DNA of 56,208 nt from Streptomyces alboflavus (GTDB lineage Bacteria > Actinomycetota > Actinomycetes > Streptomycetales > Streptomycetaceae), in assembly GCF_000716675.1 (NCBI RefSeq), contig NZ_JNXT01000055.1:1-56208 (forward strand), written 5' to 3'. The translations under genes were made by a program, and so were the position numbers. Below the pieces are notes generated by a model. It worked only from the letters and a program-made list of their open reading frames with translations, did no database searches and was not told the origin of the DNA. Below, piece by piece: positions 13,962 to 23,062 of the stretch. Each line of letters begins with the position of its first letter. Within the stretch, counting starts at the first letter, position 1.

Positions 13962-16252
13962 CGGGTGCCCCTGTGGTGGCGCAGGCCGAAGGGGCGGATG
14001 GCGTAGGCGCGGTCCAGGAGGAGTTCGGCGAGGGAGGTGTCGGAACCCGCGGGGTCGCGGGCCGCCTGCTGGGCCAGGCCCACGCAGAAGCGGGAGAGAT
14101 CCACCCGGACCTGCCGCTCGGACACGGGGAAGCCCAGCCGGCCGTCCGCCCCGCGGGCGACGTCCCGCAGCCCCGCCGCCGACACCGCGCCCCCGCTCAG
14201 GAGCGCCCGCGCCACCTCCCACACCTGCGCCCGCATCCGCAGCCGCGCCTGCTCGTCGGTGAGCCCGTGCGCGTAGAAGAGCCGGCCGAGGCGCCGCACC
14301 ACCTCCGCCAGGTCCTCGGCGCCCCGCGCGTGGTCCGCGCACACCCGCACCGCCCCGACGCGCGCCGCCGTCCGGTACCGCGAGTGCTGCGCCACCGCGT
14401 CCAGCGCCTCGACCGCGTAGGCGAGCGCCCGCGCCCCGCCGAGCGCGAGCCGTGCCCGCGCCGCCCCGAACGCCGCCCCGCCGAGCGAGGGATTGCGCAC
14501 CCGCACCGCCTCGTGGAACGTGAGCGCCTCCCGCCACCGCCCGAGCCGCTCCGCGCAGTGCCCGAGCGCCAGCTTGGGCGCGTACTCGCCGGGGATCGCG
14601 GCGTACACCCGGTCGAAGTGCCCGCGGGCGAGCGGCACGTCGTCGGCGGCGAGCGCGAGGAGCCCGCGGTGCCAGGCGAGCCGCCAGTCGTACGGGGCCG
14701 CGCCGGGCCCGATCGCCCGCTCGGCGCGGACCAGGGCGACGGCGGCGTCGTCCAGGCGCGGCGGCACCTGCGCGCCCGGCCGCAGCGCGATCCGCAGCAG
14801 CAGCCGGCAGCGCAGCAACTGCACTTCGGGCGAGCCCGGCCACTCCGCGGTGTGCTGGAGCAGCGCGGCCGGGTCGTCGTCGCCGAGGCGGCTCAGCTCG
14901 GCGTGGCGGGCGTCGTCGGGATCGGGGCGGGGGACGGGCAACTCCTTGGCGAGGTCGCCGGGGCGTGGGGCTTCGTAGCGGGCGGGTGCGGGGTGCGGGC
15001 CCACCCACCGCGACAGCGGTGGCGGCACGCCGAGGCCGCCGTCGAGCGCGAACGCCGACTGGAGGAACAGCGGCGACGGCTCGAAGGTCTCCACGCCGAG
15101 GCGCAGGGAGCGCAACTCCCGGAAGACGCCCCGCAGTTGCTCGTCCATCTCGCGGGCCGTGGCGAACCGGTCGGCGCGGTCCGGGCGGGTGGCCCGGCGC
15201 AGCGCGCGGGCGAGGGAGAGCAGGCCGAGGCCGAGGCCGTCGGGCGGCAGGGGCACCGTCATCAGCTGGGTGGCCCGGTCCTGCGGGGGGCCCGGCGGCT
15301 CGGGCGGTCCTTCCGGGCGGGGCAGCGGCGGGAGCCCGGCGAGGTCGTCCAGGTCGCCGAGCCCGCACAGGTGGCGCAGCGTCTCGCCGAGGCTGTACAG
15401 GTCGTCGGCGCCGGTGGACTCGCCGCACGGGCCGACGGTCGGCGCGCGGTAGTCCGTGGAGGTCAGGCCCGGCGCCCCGGCCCGCCGCACGCTGCCGACG
15501 TCGACGAACTTGACGGCGGACCCGTCGTGCATGACGTTCGACGGCTTCAGGTCCCCGTACACCTTGCCGCGTTCGGGCGCGTGCAGATACCCGAGCCCCG
15601 CCAGGAACCGCACCCCGTACGCGAGCACGAACTCGTAGAAGCGGGAGCCGCCGAACTCCTCCGGGTACAGCTGCGCGCGGGCCCGCACCTCTTCGAGGGT
15701 CGGCCCGTCCACGTACTGCAGGACGAGGAAGTCGCCCACGTCCGGATGGTGCCCGTAGTTGAAGACCCGGATGATGTCCTCGTGGTTGAGCTCGACCAGC
15801 TCCTGCCGCTCGCGCGCCAGGGGGTGGTCGGGGGAGTCGGGGGCGGGCTGCGGGGCGCCGCACTCGCGACCGGCGTTGTCCGGGCGCAGGATCTTGATGG
15901 CGACCTCGCGCCCGCCGACCTTCGTGTCGAGCGCCAGATACACCTCGCCCATGCCGCCGTACCCGAGCGGCCGCACCACCCGGTACTGCCGGGCGAGCAG
16001 CCGGTCCGGCGGCAGCGGCAGGCCGTCGAGCGCGTCCGGGTCGTCGCCGCGCGAGACCGCCCGGTCAAGCAGGGTGATCTCGGGCAGGACGGTCGGGTCG
16101 GGGCTCTCCGGGGGCAGCTCCACGCGGGCGGCGCGCGGCGGCGGCCCGGCGACGAACAGGGGCGGCAGGGACGACTCGGGGCGCGACTCGCCGCCCCAAC
16201 CCGACCCGGTCCGCGTCGAGTTGGGTCGGGTATCGGTCCCGTCCCCCTCCAT
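13958..16252 (-). CDS. pknG: PknG-like serine/threonine protein kinase with TPR region
   Basis: This 764-residue cytoplasmic kinase has no membrane helix. A disordered N-terminus leads into VLPEITLLD near residue 55. The kinase domain runs from about 88 to 330: glycine loop GYGGMGEVY (97-105), VAIK Lys120, catalytic loop YGDLKPSN (Asp234) and metal-binding Asp251 in FVDVGS rather than DFG. These loops match PknG more than Pkn receptor kinases. A helical TPR-like region fills the C-terminal half. The Cys-pair rubredoxin domain of mycobacterial PknG is absent. The gene heads an operon with a membrane protein and a solute-binding lipoprotein. A TATTCT box eight bases before the ATG hints at a leaderless message. 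Confidence 0.9.
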   Translation of the reverse strand: MEGDGTDTRPNSTRTGSGWGGESRPESSLPPLFVAGPPPRAARVELPPESPDPTVLPEITLLDRAVSRGDDPDALDGLPLPPDRLLARQYRVVRPLGYGGMGEVYLALDTKVGGREVAIKILRPDNAGRECGAPQPAPDSPDHPLARERQELVELNHEDIIRVFNYGHHPDVGDFLVLQYVDGPTLEEVRARAQLYPEEFGGSRFYEFVLAYGVRFLAGLGYLHAPERGKVYGDLKPSNVMHDGSAVKFVDVGSVRRAGAPGLTSTDYRAPTVGPCGESTGADDLYSLGETLRHLCGLGDLDDLAGLPPLPRPEGPPEPPGPPQDRATQLMTVPLPPDGLGLGLLSLARALRRATRPDRADRFATAREMDEQLRGVFRELRSLRLGVETFEPSPLFLQSAFALDGGLGVPPPLSRWVGPHPAPARYEAPRPGDLAKELPVPRPDPDDARHAELSRLGDDDPAALLQHTAEWPGSPEVQLLRCRLLLRIALRPGAQVPPRLDDAAVALVRAERAIGPGAAPYDWRLAWHRGLLALAADDVPLARGHFDRVYAAIPGEYAPKLALGHCAERLGRWREALTFHEAVRVRNPSLGGAAFGAARARLALGGARALAYAVEALDAVAQHSRYRTAARVGAVRVCADHARGAEDLAEVVRRLGRLFYAHGLTDEQARLRMRAQVWEVARALLSGGAVSAAGLRDVARGADGRLGFPVSERQVRVDLSRFCVGLAQQAARDPAGSDTSLAELLLDRAYAIRPFGLRHHRGTR

Positions 16253-16373
16253 GTCTCACCAGAATAGGTGCGGCAGGGGGACGTTGGCGCCCGCGCGACA
16301 TCAAGTGAAGTACGGGAGTCCGTAACGCATGTGACTGATCATCAGGTCCAAGCGGTCTCCCTCACGCCGCCCC

Positions 16374-17294
16374 TCACGTCACCGGGTACGCCACATCGCA
16401 CACGTCGTCTCCGGGCCCCGCCGCGTCCCAGTCCGTGAAGTACACCTCGCGGCACGGGCCCGCCTGGCTCAGTCCCTCCCGCGCGATCCACTCCTCGACG
16501 GCGTCGTACGCGCCGATGATCTGCGGATAGGCCACCTGCGCCTTGGCGATGCGGGCGTAGGCGAGGCGCCGGGCGGGCTCGACGCGGGCCCGCACGTCCC
16601 GCTGCCGCCCCTGCGCCTTCGCCCAGGCGCGGGCCGCCTCGGGGTCGGCGACGGGTACGCAGGCCTCGGCGGGGCCGTCGCTGTCCTCGGTGACCTCGGC
16701 GTGGTAGATGACGAACGGCGAGGCGGTGACGCCGCCGCAGAGCTCGTCGGCGACCTGCTCCAGGCGCCCGAGCGAGGCGTCGATCCAGGTGGACAGCTCG
16801 TGGGTGAACACATGGCGCCGCTCGCAGAGGACGAAGGCCTCGGGGACGTCGGCGGTGCGGATCTCGAACGTGCCGTACATGGTGGGGCTCCTTCCCGACA
16901 GCCGGCCACGGAGGTAGTCCACGAGGGTGCGCTGGGCGGCGATCCGCTCCTCGACACCGGCCCAGTACGCCCCGAGCGCCGTCGCGGCGGCCGCGTCGTC
17001 GAGCCCCAGCAGCGCCCCGATGTCCGCGAGCGGCATGTCGAGGCGGCGCAGGAGCGCGACGGTGCGGGCCCGCTCGACCTGGTCGGTCCGGTAGTAGCGG
17101 TAGCCGGTCGCCTCGTCCACGTACGCCGGGGGCAGCAGGCCCTGGCGGTCGTACAGGCGCAGGGCCTTGGCGGACAGACGGGTGCGGGCGGCGAAGGCGC
17201 CGAGCTTGAGGAGGCCGGGCTCCCTGCCGGGCTCCGGCCCCCCGCCGAGTGCCGGTTCGCTGTCGAGTGCGTGCTCTCTGCCGGGTACGTCCAC
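16374..17294 (-). CDS. MerR-family regulator with GyrI-like effector domain
   Basis: This 306-residue protein has a winged helix-turn-helix after a 27-residue lead (LLKLGAFAARTRLSAKALRL, then LLPPAYVDEATGYRYY) and a dimerisation helix near 85-125. The C-terminal GyrI/BmrR-type ligand fold (residues 140-306) contains FVIYHAEVTEDSDGPAEACV. The family activates genes, often efflux pumps, in response to hydrophobic cations or drugs. No pump is adjacent; the gene lies 54 bp downstream of the PBP1 gene, with three GGTGACC-type copies in and around that gap as candidate operator. The start is a GTG with GGAGA eight bases upstream. Confidence 0.88.
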   Translation of the reverse strand: MDVPGREHALDSEPALGGGPEPGREPGLLKLGAFAARTRLSAKALRLYDRQGLLPPAYVDEATGYRYYRTDQVERARTVALLRRLDMPLADIGALLGLDDAAAATALGAYWAGVEERIAAQRTLVDYLRGRLSGRSPTMYGTFEIRTADVPEAFVLCERRHVFTHELSTWIDASLGRLEQVADELCGGVTASPFVIYHAEVTEDSDGPAEACVPVADPEAARAWAKAQGRQRDVRARVEPARRLAYARIAKAQVAYPQIIGAYDAVEEWIAREGLSQAGPCREVYFTDWDAAGPGDDVCDVAYPVT

Positions 17295-17348
17295 GTGGTC
17301 ATTCTCCGTGACCGGCGGTCACCGGTCACCGAAGGCGGCTGCCTCCGG

Positions 17349-19298
17349 TCACCCGACCTTGGACCCTGACCCAGGGGCAAGGTCAACGCCGAGCAGGGAG
17401 TCGCGCCAGATCCGCTCGGTGAGGGCGTTGCCGTGCCGCGACCCGCGCCCGCCGACGTCGGACAGCGGCTGGAGGAGCGGATCGCGCGGGCGCAGCCGGA
17501 ACAGGGTCACGGCCGTGGACACCTTGGGCGTGTACCCGGCGAACCACGCGGACTTCAGCCGGTCCTTGTCGTTGGTGCGGCCCGCCGCGACGGGCGCCCC
17601 GTCGATGCCGGAGGCCTTGCCGAGGCTGTCCCTGGCGACGTCCCGGAGCACGGTGTCGACCTGGGTGGCGACGCGCGAGTCCAGGGCGCGCCGGGTGCGC
17701 GGCGGTTCGAGGCCCTCGATCTGCTCGCGCTCCTCGCCGTCCCCCTCGGCGTCGCCGTCCCTGGTCACCGACGTCACGGAGTACGGGTCGTGCTGGAGGC
17801 CGCCGCGCGCGAACGTGCCGTACGCGCTCGCGAGCCGCACCGCGCTCGGCGTGGATGTGCCGAGCGGATACGAGTCGTCGGGCCGCGCCATGCTCGACTC
17901 CAGCATCCCCGCGTCCACGGCGACCTCCCGCACCCGCCCCATGCCGGTCTCCTCGCCGAGCTTCTGGTACGTGGCGTTGCCGCCCTCGACCAGGGCCTCG
18001 CCCGGAGTCAGCCCGCCCGGACCCTTGCTGTCGGCGCGCAGCCCGTCCTGGAGGGCGGCGGCGAGCACGAACGGCTTGAAGGCGGAGCCCGCGGGGACGC
18101 CGGAGGTGTCGGCGTTGTTGCTGAAGTGGCGGGTGGCGTCGGCGCCGCCGTAGGCCGCGAGGAGCGCGCCGTCCTGGGTGCGCACGGAGGCCGCGCCGAT
18201 CTGGACGCCCTTGTCCTGCGGGCGCTTCTTCGGGTCGAGGCCGTCGAGCGCGCGCCGGGCGGTGCGGGCGAGCTGGTGCACGCGGCGCTTGTCGAAGGTG
18301 GTGTGGATCTTGTAGCCGCCGAGGGCGAGGTCCTTGTCGGTGAGGCCGGTGCGCTGCTTCAGGTATTTGTTGGCGATGTCGACGAGGTAGCCGGTCTGGC
18401 CGTAGTGCCCGCTGAGGCTGGTCGAGCGGGACTCCTTCTGCGGCTCGGGGAACTTCTTGTACCGGGCGCGCTCCTCGGCGCTCATCCGGCCGACGGCGAC
18501 CTGCCGGTCCAGGATCCAGGCCCAGCGGGCCTTCGCCCGGCGGTGGTTGGCGGCGCCGCCGGAGGGGTCGTACATCTCGGCGCCCTTGAGGAGGGCGGCG
18601 AGGACGGCGCCCTGGCTGGCGTTCAGCTGCCGAGCGGGCACTCCGTAGTACGCGTGCGCGGCGGCCTCGATGCCGTAGGCGCCGCGCCCGAACCAGCTGC
18701 TGTTCAGATACCCCTGGAGGATCTCGTCCTTGGTCTTGCGCTGGTCCACCTTCAGCGAGATGACGAACTCCCGGACCTTGCGCGTCATCGTCTGGTCCTG
18801 GGACAGGTAGGTGTTCTTCACGTACTGCTGCGTGATGGTGGAACCGCCCTGCGTCTCCTGCCCCTTGACCATGTTCACCACGGCCCGCCCGAGGCCCATC
18901 GGGGACACCCCGGAGTCGGTGTAGAAGCTCGCGTTCTCCGCCGCGATGACGGCGTCCCGCACGGACTCCGGGACGTCGTCGAGCTCCACGTTCTGCCGGT
19001 TGACGTCCCCGGTGCTGACCATCTGCGTGCCGTCGGCCCAGTAGTACACGTTGGCCTCACGGCTGGCCGCGGCGTTCTCGTCCGGTATGTCCACGGTGAC
19101 GTACACGTACGTGAAGAGCCCCGCGAGCCCGCAGGTGCCGAGCAGGAAGGTCCCGAGCCACTGCCGCCACGACGGCAACCAGCGCCGTGCGCCCCGGCGT
19201 CCTTGCCGTGGGTAGTCGATGAGCCGCCGCCGCCGACGCCGCGTCCGGGTCGTGATCTTCCTGGCGTGCGCGCGTACGCGTTGCGCGTGTGTCCCCAT
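17349..19298 (-). CDS. PBP1-type glycosyltransferase with degenerate transpeptidase domain
   Basis: This 649-residue class A penicillin-binding protein has a basic cytoplasmic tail (1-45), one membrane helix (47-69), a GT51 domain with catalytic Glu121 in AAENASFY and the QGGSTITQQYVKN block (149-161), and a penicillin-binding domain. SxxK is intact (S405-AF-K408), but the expected SxN is GGN (439-441) and the expected KTG is RTN (574-576). It should polymerise glycan strands; transpeptidase activity and beta-lactam binding are doubtful. The ATG at 19298 lacks a close ribosome site. It lies upstream of the MerR gene in the same direction. Confidence 0.88.
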   Translation of the reverse strand: MGTHAQRVRAHARKITTRTRRRRRRLIDYPRQGRRGARRWLPSWRQWLGTFLLGTCGLAGLFTYVYVTVDIPDENAAASREANVYYWADGTQMVSTGDVNRQNVELDDVPESVRDAVIAAENASFYTDSGVSPMGLGRAVVNMVKGQETQGGSTITQQYVKNTYLSQDQTMTRKVREFVISLKVDQRKTKDEILQGYLNSSWFGRGAYGIEAAAHAYYGVPARQLNASQGAVLAALLKGAEMYDPSGGAANHRRAKARWAWILDRQVAVGRMSAEERARYKKFPEPQKESRSTSLSGHYGQTGYLVDIANKYLKQRTGLTDKDLALGGYKIHTTFDKRRVHQLARTARRALDGLDPKKRPQDKGVQIGAASVRTQDGALLAAYGGADATRHFSNNADTSGVPAGSAFKPFVLAAALQDGLRADSKGPGGLTPGEALVEGGNATYQKLGEETGMGRVREVAVDAGMLESSMARPDDSYPLGTSTPSAVRLASAYGTFARGGLQHDPYSVTSVTRDGDAEGDGEEREQIEGLEPPRTRRALDSRVATQVDTVLRDVARDSLGKASGIDGAPVAAGRTNDKDRLKSAWFAGYTPKVSTAVTLFRLRPRDPLLQPLSDVGGRGSRHGNALTERIWRDSLLGVDLAPGSGSKVG

Positions 19299-19712
19299 GA
19301 TCCAAGAGAGTGCCCCTCGGGGAACGGGGGTTGTGCGCAAAGGTGTCAGCGGCACGTAACAGTGGGGCAAGGCATGGTGACTTGGGGGCATTTGGACAGG
19401 TCAGGAGGTGCGTACGGCAGGCCCGGGCGCGCACGCGCCCGCCGCTGTGGCCTGGGCGTGACGACAACCCCCCGACCGTACGCCCCAGGCACCAACAGAA
19501 CGAAACTTCCGCCTCGTCGCCCGGCAGCGAGCGGCACTCTATGAGGTGTGCCGGGCCGCGCGGGGGTACTCGGCGTGTGCCTCCGGCTATCCGGCAGGGC
19601 ACAGAGGAAAGGCGCGACCGAAACACCACACCACACCACACCACACGACATGACATGACATGAAACGACGCGCACGAGGCGCGTCTGGGGGAACTGGGGG
19701 GAGCAGTCGCCC
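19299..19712. other. Intergenic region between PBP1 and leader ORF
   Basis: No gene is supported in this stretch, apart from the short pentanucleotide array at 19623-19667. It must carry the promoter of the minus-strand PBP1 gene and that of the plus-strand leader/GNAT unit. I could not fix either promoter. Confidence 0.5.
19623..19667. repeat. Pentanucleotide tandem array
   Basis: Nine consecutive 5-bp units read ACACC four times, ACACG once, ACATG three times and AAACG once. The array is A-rich, unlike its surroundings, and shows stepwise drift along its length. It lies 46 bp upstream of the leader ORF. Confidence 0.9.
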
Positions 19713-19814
19713 ATGCGACGCAGCGATGTCGATCCACGCGTCTTACCCACCCTACGGGCCCGCACTGCGACCGGGATGTCCCTCGCGGAGCCTGTGGAAG
19801 GGCGGTTGACCTGA
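19713..19814 (+). CDS. 33-residue leader ORF with a TTA codon
   Basis: An ATG at 19713, with GGGGGGAG about eight bases upstream, opens a 33-codon frame. Its stop (19812-19814) lies one base before the GTG of the acyltransferase. Codon 11 is TTA (19743-19745), the rarest codon in Streptomyces and dependent on the bldA tRNA; codon 14 is CTA, also rare. The ribosome site for the next gene (GGAAGGGCGG, 19796-19805) lies inside this frame, so leader translation could gate downstream initiation. It could still be a chance frame. Confidence 0.45.
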   Translation: MRRSDVDPRVLPTLRARTATGMSLAEPVEGRLT

Positions 19815-19815
19815 G

Positions 19816-20928
19816 GTGGACATAACGAATCACAGGCCCGAGGAGCTGAGTCCGTCGCTCCGCGGGGCCTGGTACCGGGCGATGGAGGAGTCGCCCGAAT
19901 ACGCCAACCCGTTCCTGGCACCGGAGTTCGCCGCCGGGGTGGGCCACTGCCGGGGCGGGGCACGGGTAGCGATCATGCACGAGGGCGGGGAGCCCGTCGG
20001 CTTCTTCCCCTACGAACGGGGCCCCTTCGGCGTCGGGCGCGCGGTGGGCCTCGGCCTCTCCGACTGCCAGGGCCTGGTGCACCGCCCCGGGATCACCTGG
20101 GACCCCCAGGAACTCCTGCGGGCCTGCGGCCTCTCCGTCTTCGAGTTCGACCATCTCGTCGAGGAGCAGAAACCGTTCGGCGAGTACGTCACAGGGACGT
20201 TCGCGTCGCCGGTGGTGGACCTCGGGAACGGGGACGCCGACGGCGGCGACTACGCGCGCTGGCTGCGGTCCTCCTACCCCGGCCTCGCGAAGACGACCCT
20301 CAAGAAGGAGCGCCGCCTCAGCCGCGACCTCGGCGAGATGCGGTTCGTCTTCGACGAGCGCGACCCGAGGGTGCTGCGGCAGCTCATGGACTGGAAGTCG
20401 GCGCAGTACCGCAGGACGGCCCGGATGGACCGGTTCGCGAAGCCGTGGATAGTGGACCTGGTCAACCACCTCTTCCAGGTCAGGCACGAGCACTTCACCG
20501 GTGTGCTCTCCGTCGTCTACGCCGGGGACCGGCCGGTCGCGGCGCACTTCGGGCCGAGGTCGAGCACGGTGTTCGCGGCCTGGTTCACGGCGTACGACCC
20601 GGAGCTGCGCTACTACTCGCCCGGGCTGATCATGCACCTCAGGATGGCCGAGGCGGCGGGCCGCCAGGGCGTCAGGCTCATGGACTTCGGGCGCGGCGAC
20701 AAGGAGTACAAGGACTGGCTCAAGACCCGTGAACTACGCGTCTGCGAGGGCTTCGTGACCCGCCCGCACCCGGTCGCCGTCGCCCACCGCCTGTGGCGCA
20801 GGCCCGTCCGCGGCCTGCGCAATACGGTGCTCGCCCACCCGCGGCTGCGCACATCGGCGGACCGGCTCCTGAAGACGGCGGGGGCGATCCGGACGTCGGG
20901 GCGGTCGAGGGCGCCCGGGCACCGCTGA
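19816..20928 (+). CDS. GNAT-fold acyltransferase, CelD/FemAB-like
   Basis: This 370-residue soluble protein resembles the CelD/BcsL group of GNAT-like enzymes found beside polysaccharide and envelope genes. Typical blocks are GFFPYERGPFGVGRAVG near residue 60, the basic TLKKERRLSRDLGEMRF near 160 and GRGDKEYKDWLKTREL near 290-310, the last being characteristic of the family's C-terminal GNAT fold. It probably transfers an acyl group to a sugar or peptide; the substrate is unknown. The GTG start follows the TTA-containing leader ORF by one base, so control through bldA is conceivable. Confidence 0.85.
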   Translation: MDITNHRPEELSPSLRGAWYRAMEESPEYANPFLAPEFAAGVGHCRGGARVAIMHEGGEPVGFFPYERGPFGVGRAVGLGLSDCQGLVHRPGITWDPQELLRACGLSVFEFDHLVEEQKPFGEYVTGTFASPVVDLGNGDADGGDYARWLRSSYPGLAKTTLKKERRLSRDLGEMRFVFDERDPRVLRQLMDWKSAQYRRTARMDRFAKPWIVDLVNHLFQVRHEHFTGVLSVVYAGDRPVAAHFGPRSSTVFAAWFTAYDPELRYYSPGLIMHLRMAEAAGRQGVRLMDFGRGDKEYKDWLKTRELRVCEGFVTRPHPVAVAHRLWRRPVRGLRNTVLAHPRLRTSADRLLKTAGAIRTSGRSRAPGHR

Positions 20929-21049
20929 GGCCCTGCCCGCGACCCGCGGCCCACGCGTGCGGCCACCGCCCCGACGGGCCGGTGGCCGCACGCCCTTGTC
21001 CCCAGGACGACGGTGTCCCCTGCCGCACGGCCCGGTGCGCGGGGGCGGG

Positions 21050-23062
21050 TCAGGGAGTGGTGAGGCCGAACCAGTAGTCGAAGGTGTCCAGCGTCGAGTA
21101 GAGGGTGTTGAGGGGGTCGATGGTCCCGGAGGTGACGGTCAGGTCGCCGTCGGCCAGGAGCGTGGCGGGGTCCTTGGCGCTGATGGTGAGGTTGTTGAGG
21201 CCGGTGCGGGTCAGGGTGTACGTGGCGTCGGGCGTGTCCGCGTCGGCACTCGTGGGCGTGTAGACGAGGACGCCGTTGCGGATCCGGACGGTGCACCTGC
21301 TGGGGTCCTGCGGCAGTCCGCCGGTGATGGTGAAGCCGATGTGCAGCGGGCTCGCGGCGGCGTTGGGGCCGTTGAGGCGGATGCCGAGGTAGTCGAAGAG
21401 CATCTTCAGCGGCATCGCGGCCAGGACGGGCTCGGTGATGATCTGCGGGGAGGGCAGGTGCTCGCCCGAGCCGTGCGCGGGCCGGTTGCGCAGTTCGTGG
21501 GCGGCGGCGAGGTAGAAGTTCCGCCAGGGCCCGCTCTCGGCCTGGTAGCCGAGCTGCTCCAGGACGTCGGCCTCCAGGTCGCGGGCGTCGTGGTCGGTGG
21601 GGTCGGCGAAGACGGCGTGGCTCAGGAGCTCGGCGGCCCACCGGTAGTCCTCGGCGCTCTTGGCGTTGTCGTACGCCTGCCGGGCCAGCTCCACGACCTT
21701 CGCGGCGCCGCCCATGGCCTCGACGTACCGGGGCCCCGACTGCTCCGGGGGCAGGGTGTGCAGATGCGCCGCGTTGCCGTCGTACCAGCCGAGATAGCGC
21801 TGGTAGACGGCCTTGGTGTCGTGGTTCACGGTGCCGTAGTAGCCGCGGTTGAACCACTGTTCGGCCAGGATCTCGGGCACCTGGGCGTCGAGGACCTCGG
21901 CGATCTCGGTCATGGTCTGGCCGTGGTTGGCCAGGCGCAGGGACTGGTCGTGGAGGTAGCGGTACAGGTCGGCCTGGCTGGTGAGGAAGGAGACGATCGC
22001 GTCGGGCGTCTCCTCGGTGTTCCAGCGGGGCCAGAAGTGGCTCGCGAACAGCGTGTCGGAGCGGTCGCCGAACCACGCGACGGACTGGCGGAGGTACTCC
22101 GACCAGGCCTTGGCGTCCCGGACCTGGGCGCCGCGCAGGCTGTAGAGGTTGTGCAGGGTCGGCGTCGCGTTCTCGGCCATGCACAGGGTGCGGATGTCGG
22201 GGAGGTAGAAGTTCAGCTCGGCCGGGGCCTCGGTGCCCGGGGTGAGCTGGAACTCGATGTTCACAGGACCGAAGGGGACGATGTTCCGCGGCCTCGCGAC
22301 CTCGGACGTGACGTCGAACGTCGGGGTCACCAGGCCGGACAGACCGTTGGAGTTGGTCTTGCCGAGCCCGGCGTCGACCTGCCCCTGCGGGGAGCGGTCA
22401 AGCAGGGACCCGTACATGAACAGCGCCCGGCGCTGCATCGGGTTCCCGGCGTAGACGTTCTCGCTCACCGAGTGCTCCAGGAAGCCCTCCGGAGCGACGA
22501 TGTCCACTCCCTGCGGCACCGTCCGGTCCTCGAAGAGGCCGAGGACACCGCCGTAGTGGTCGATGTGGGAGTGCGTGAAGATCACCGCGCGGATGGTCCG
22601 CTCCTGGCCGCGGTGCTCGCGGTAGAGCTTCAGCGCCGCCTGTGCGCACTCCTCGCTGATCAGCGGGTCCACCACCACGATCTCCTGGGAGACACCGGTG
22701 GGGTCCTCCAGGAACGAGATGTTGGACAGGTCCATCCCGCGGACCTGGTAGACGGCGTTCGCGACCACCTCGAACAGGCCGGTGTTCATGTTCAGGAGCG
22801 CGTTGCGCCACAGGCTGGGGTTGACCGTGTCGGGCGCGTCTCCGGTCAGGAACGTGTACGGGGCGAGGCTCCACGCGGGGACGCCGCGCTGGTCACCGCT
22901 CGCCTTGTCCACGGTGAAGTCCGGGGGCAGGGCGGCGAGCAGCCCCTTCGCGGCGAGCGCCGCCTCGGCGTCCTGGTCCGGCTGCGGGACGGTGACTGCC
23001 GCGTTCAGATCCCTGGTCAGGGCGGTGGCGGGCTTGGACGTACGGTCGGCTGAACCAGTCAA
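21050..23062 (-). CDS. Alkyl/aryl sulfatase, metallo-beta-lactamase fold (SdsA1-like)
   Basis: This 670-residue enzyme has the zinc motif THSHIDHYGG near residues 166-175, flanked by the conserved IVVVDPLISEE, and the SdsA1-type block RNIVPFGPVNIEFQLTPGTEAPAELNFYLP, here split by me only for description. A helical dimerisation domain and a C-terminal SCP2-like domain (from about 540, with HIGFTITGG) complete the alkylsulfatase architecture. Relatives cleave the sulfate ester of alkyl sulfates such as dodecyl sulfate. I see no signal peptide, so action in the cytoplasm is likely. The start is a TTG at 23062 behind GGGAAGAG. It appears to be a single-gene unit. Confidence 0.9.
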   Translation of the reverse strand: MTGSADRTSKPATALTRDLNAAVTVPQPDQDAEAALAAKGLLAALPPDFTVDKASGDQRGVPAWSLAPYTFLTGDAPDTVNPSLWRNALLNMNTGLFEVVANAVYQVRGMDLSNISFLEDPTGVSQEIVVVDPLISEECAQAALKLYREHRGQERTIRAVIFTHSHIDHYGGVLGLFEDRTVPQGVDIVAPEGFLEHSVSENVYAGNPMQRRALFMYGSLLDRSPQGQVDAGLGKTNSNGLSGLVTPTFDVTSEVARPRNIVPFGPVNIEFQLTPGTEAPAELNFYLPDIRTLCMAENATPTLHNLYSLRGAQVRDAKAWSEYLRQSVAWFGDRSDTLFASHFWPRWNTEETPDAIVSFLTSQADLYRYLHDQSLRLANHGQTMTEIAEVLDAQVPEILAEQWFNRGYYGTVNHDTKAVYQRYLGWYDGNAAHLHTLPPEQSGPRYVEAMGGAAKVVELARQAYDNAKSAEDYRWAAELLSHAVFADPTDHDARDLEADVLEQLGYQAESGPWRNFYLAAAHELRNRPAHGSGEHLPSPQIITEPVLAAMPLKMLFDYLGIRLNGPNAAASPLHIGFTITGGLPQDPSRCTVRIRNGVLVYTPTSADADTPDATYTLTRTGLNNLTISAKDPATLLADGDLTVTSGTIDPLNTLYSTLDTFDYWFGLTTP

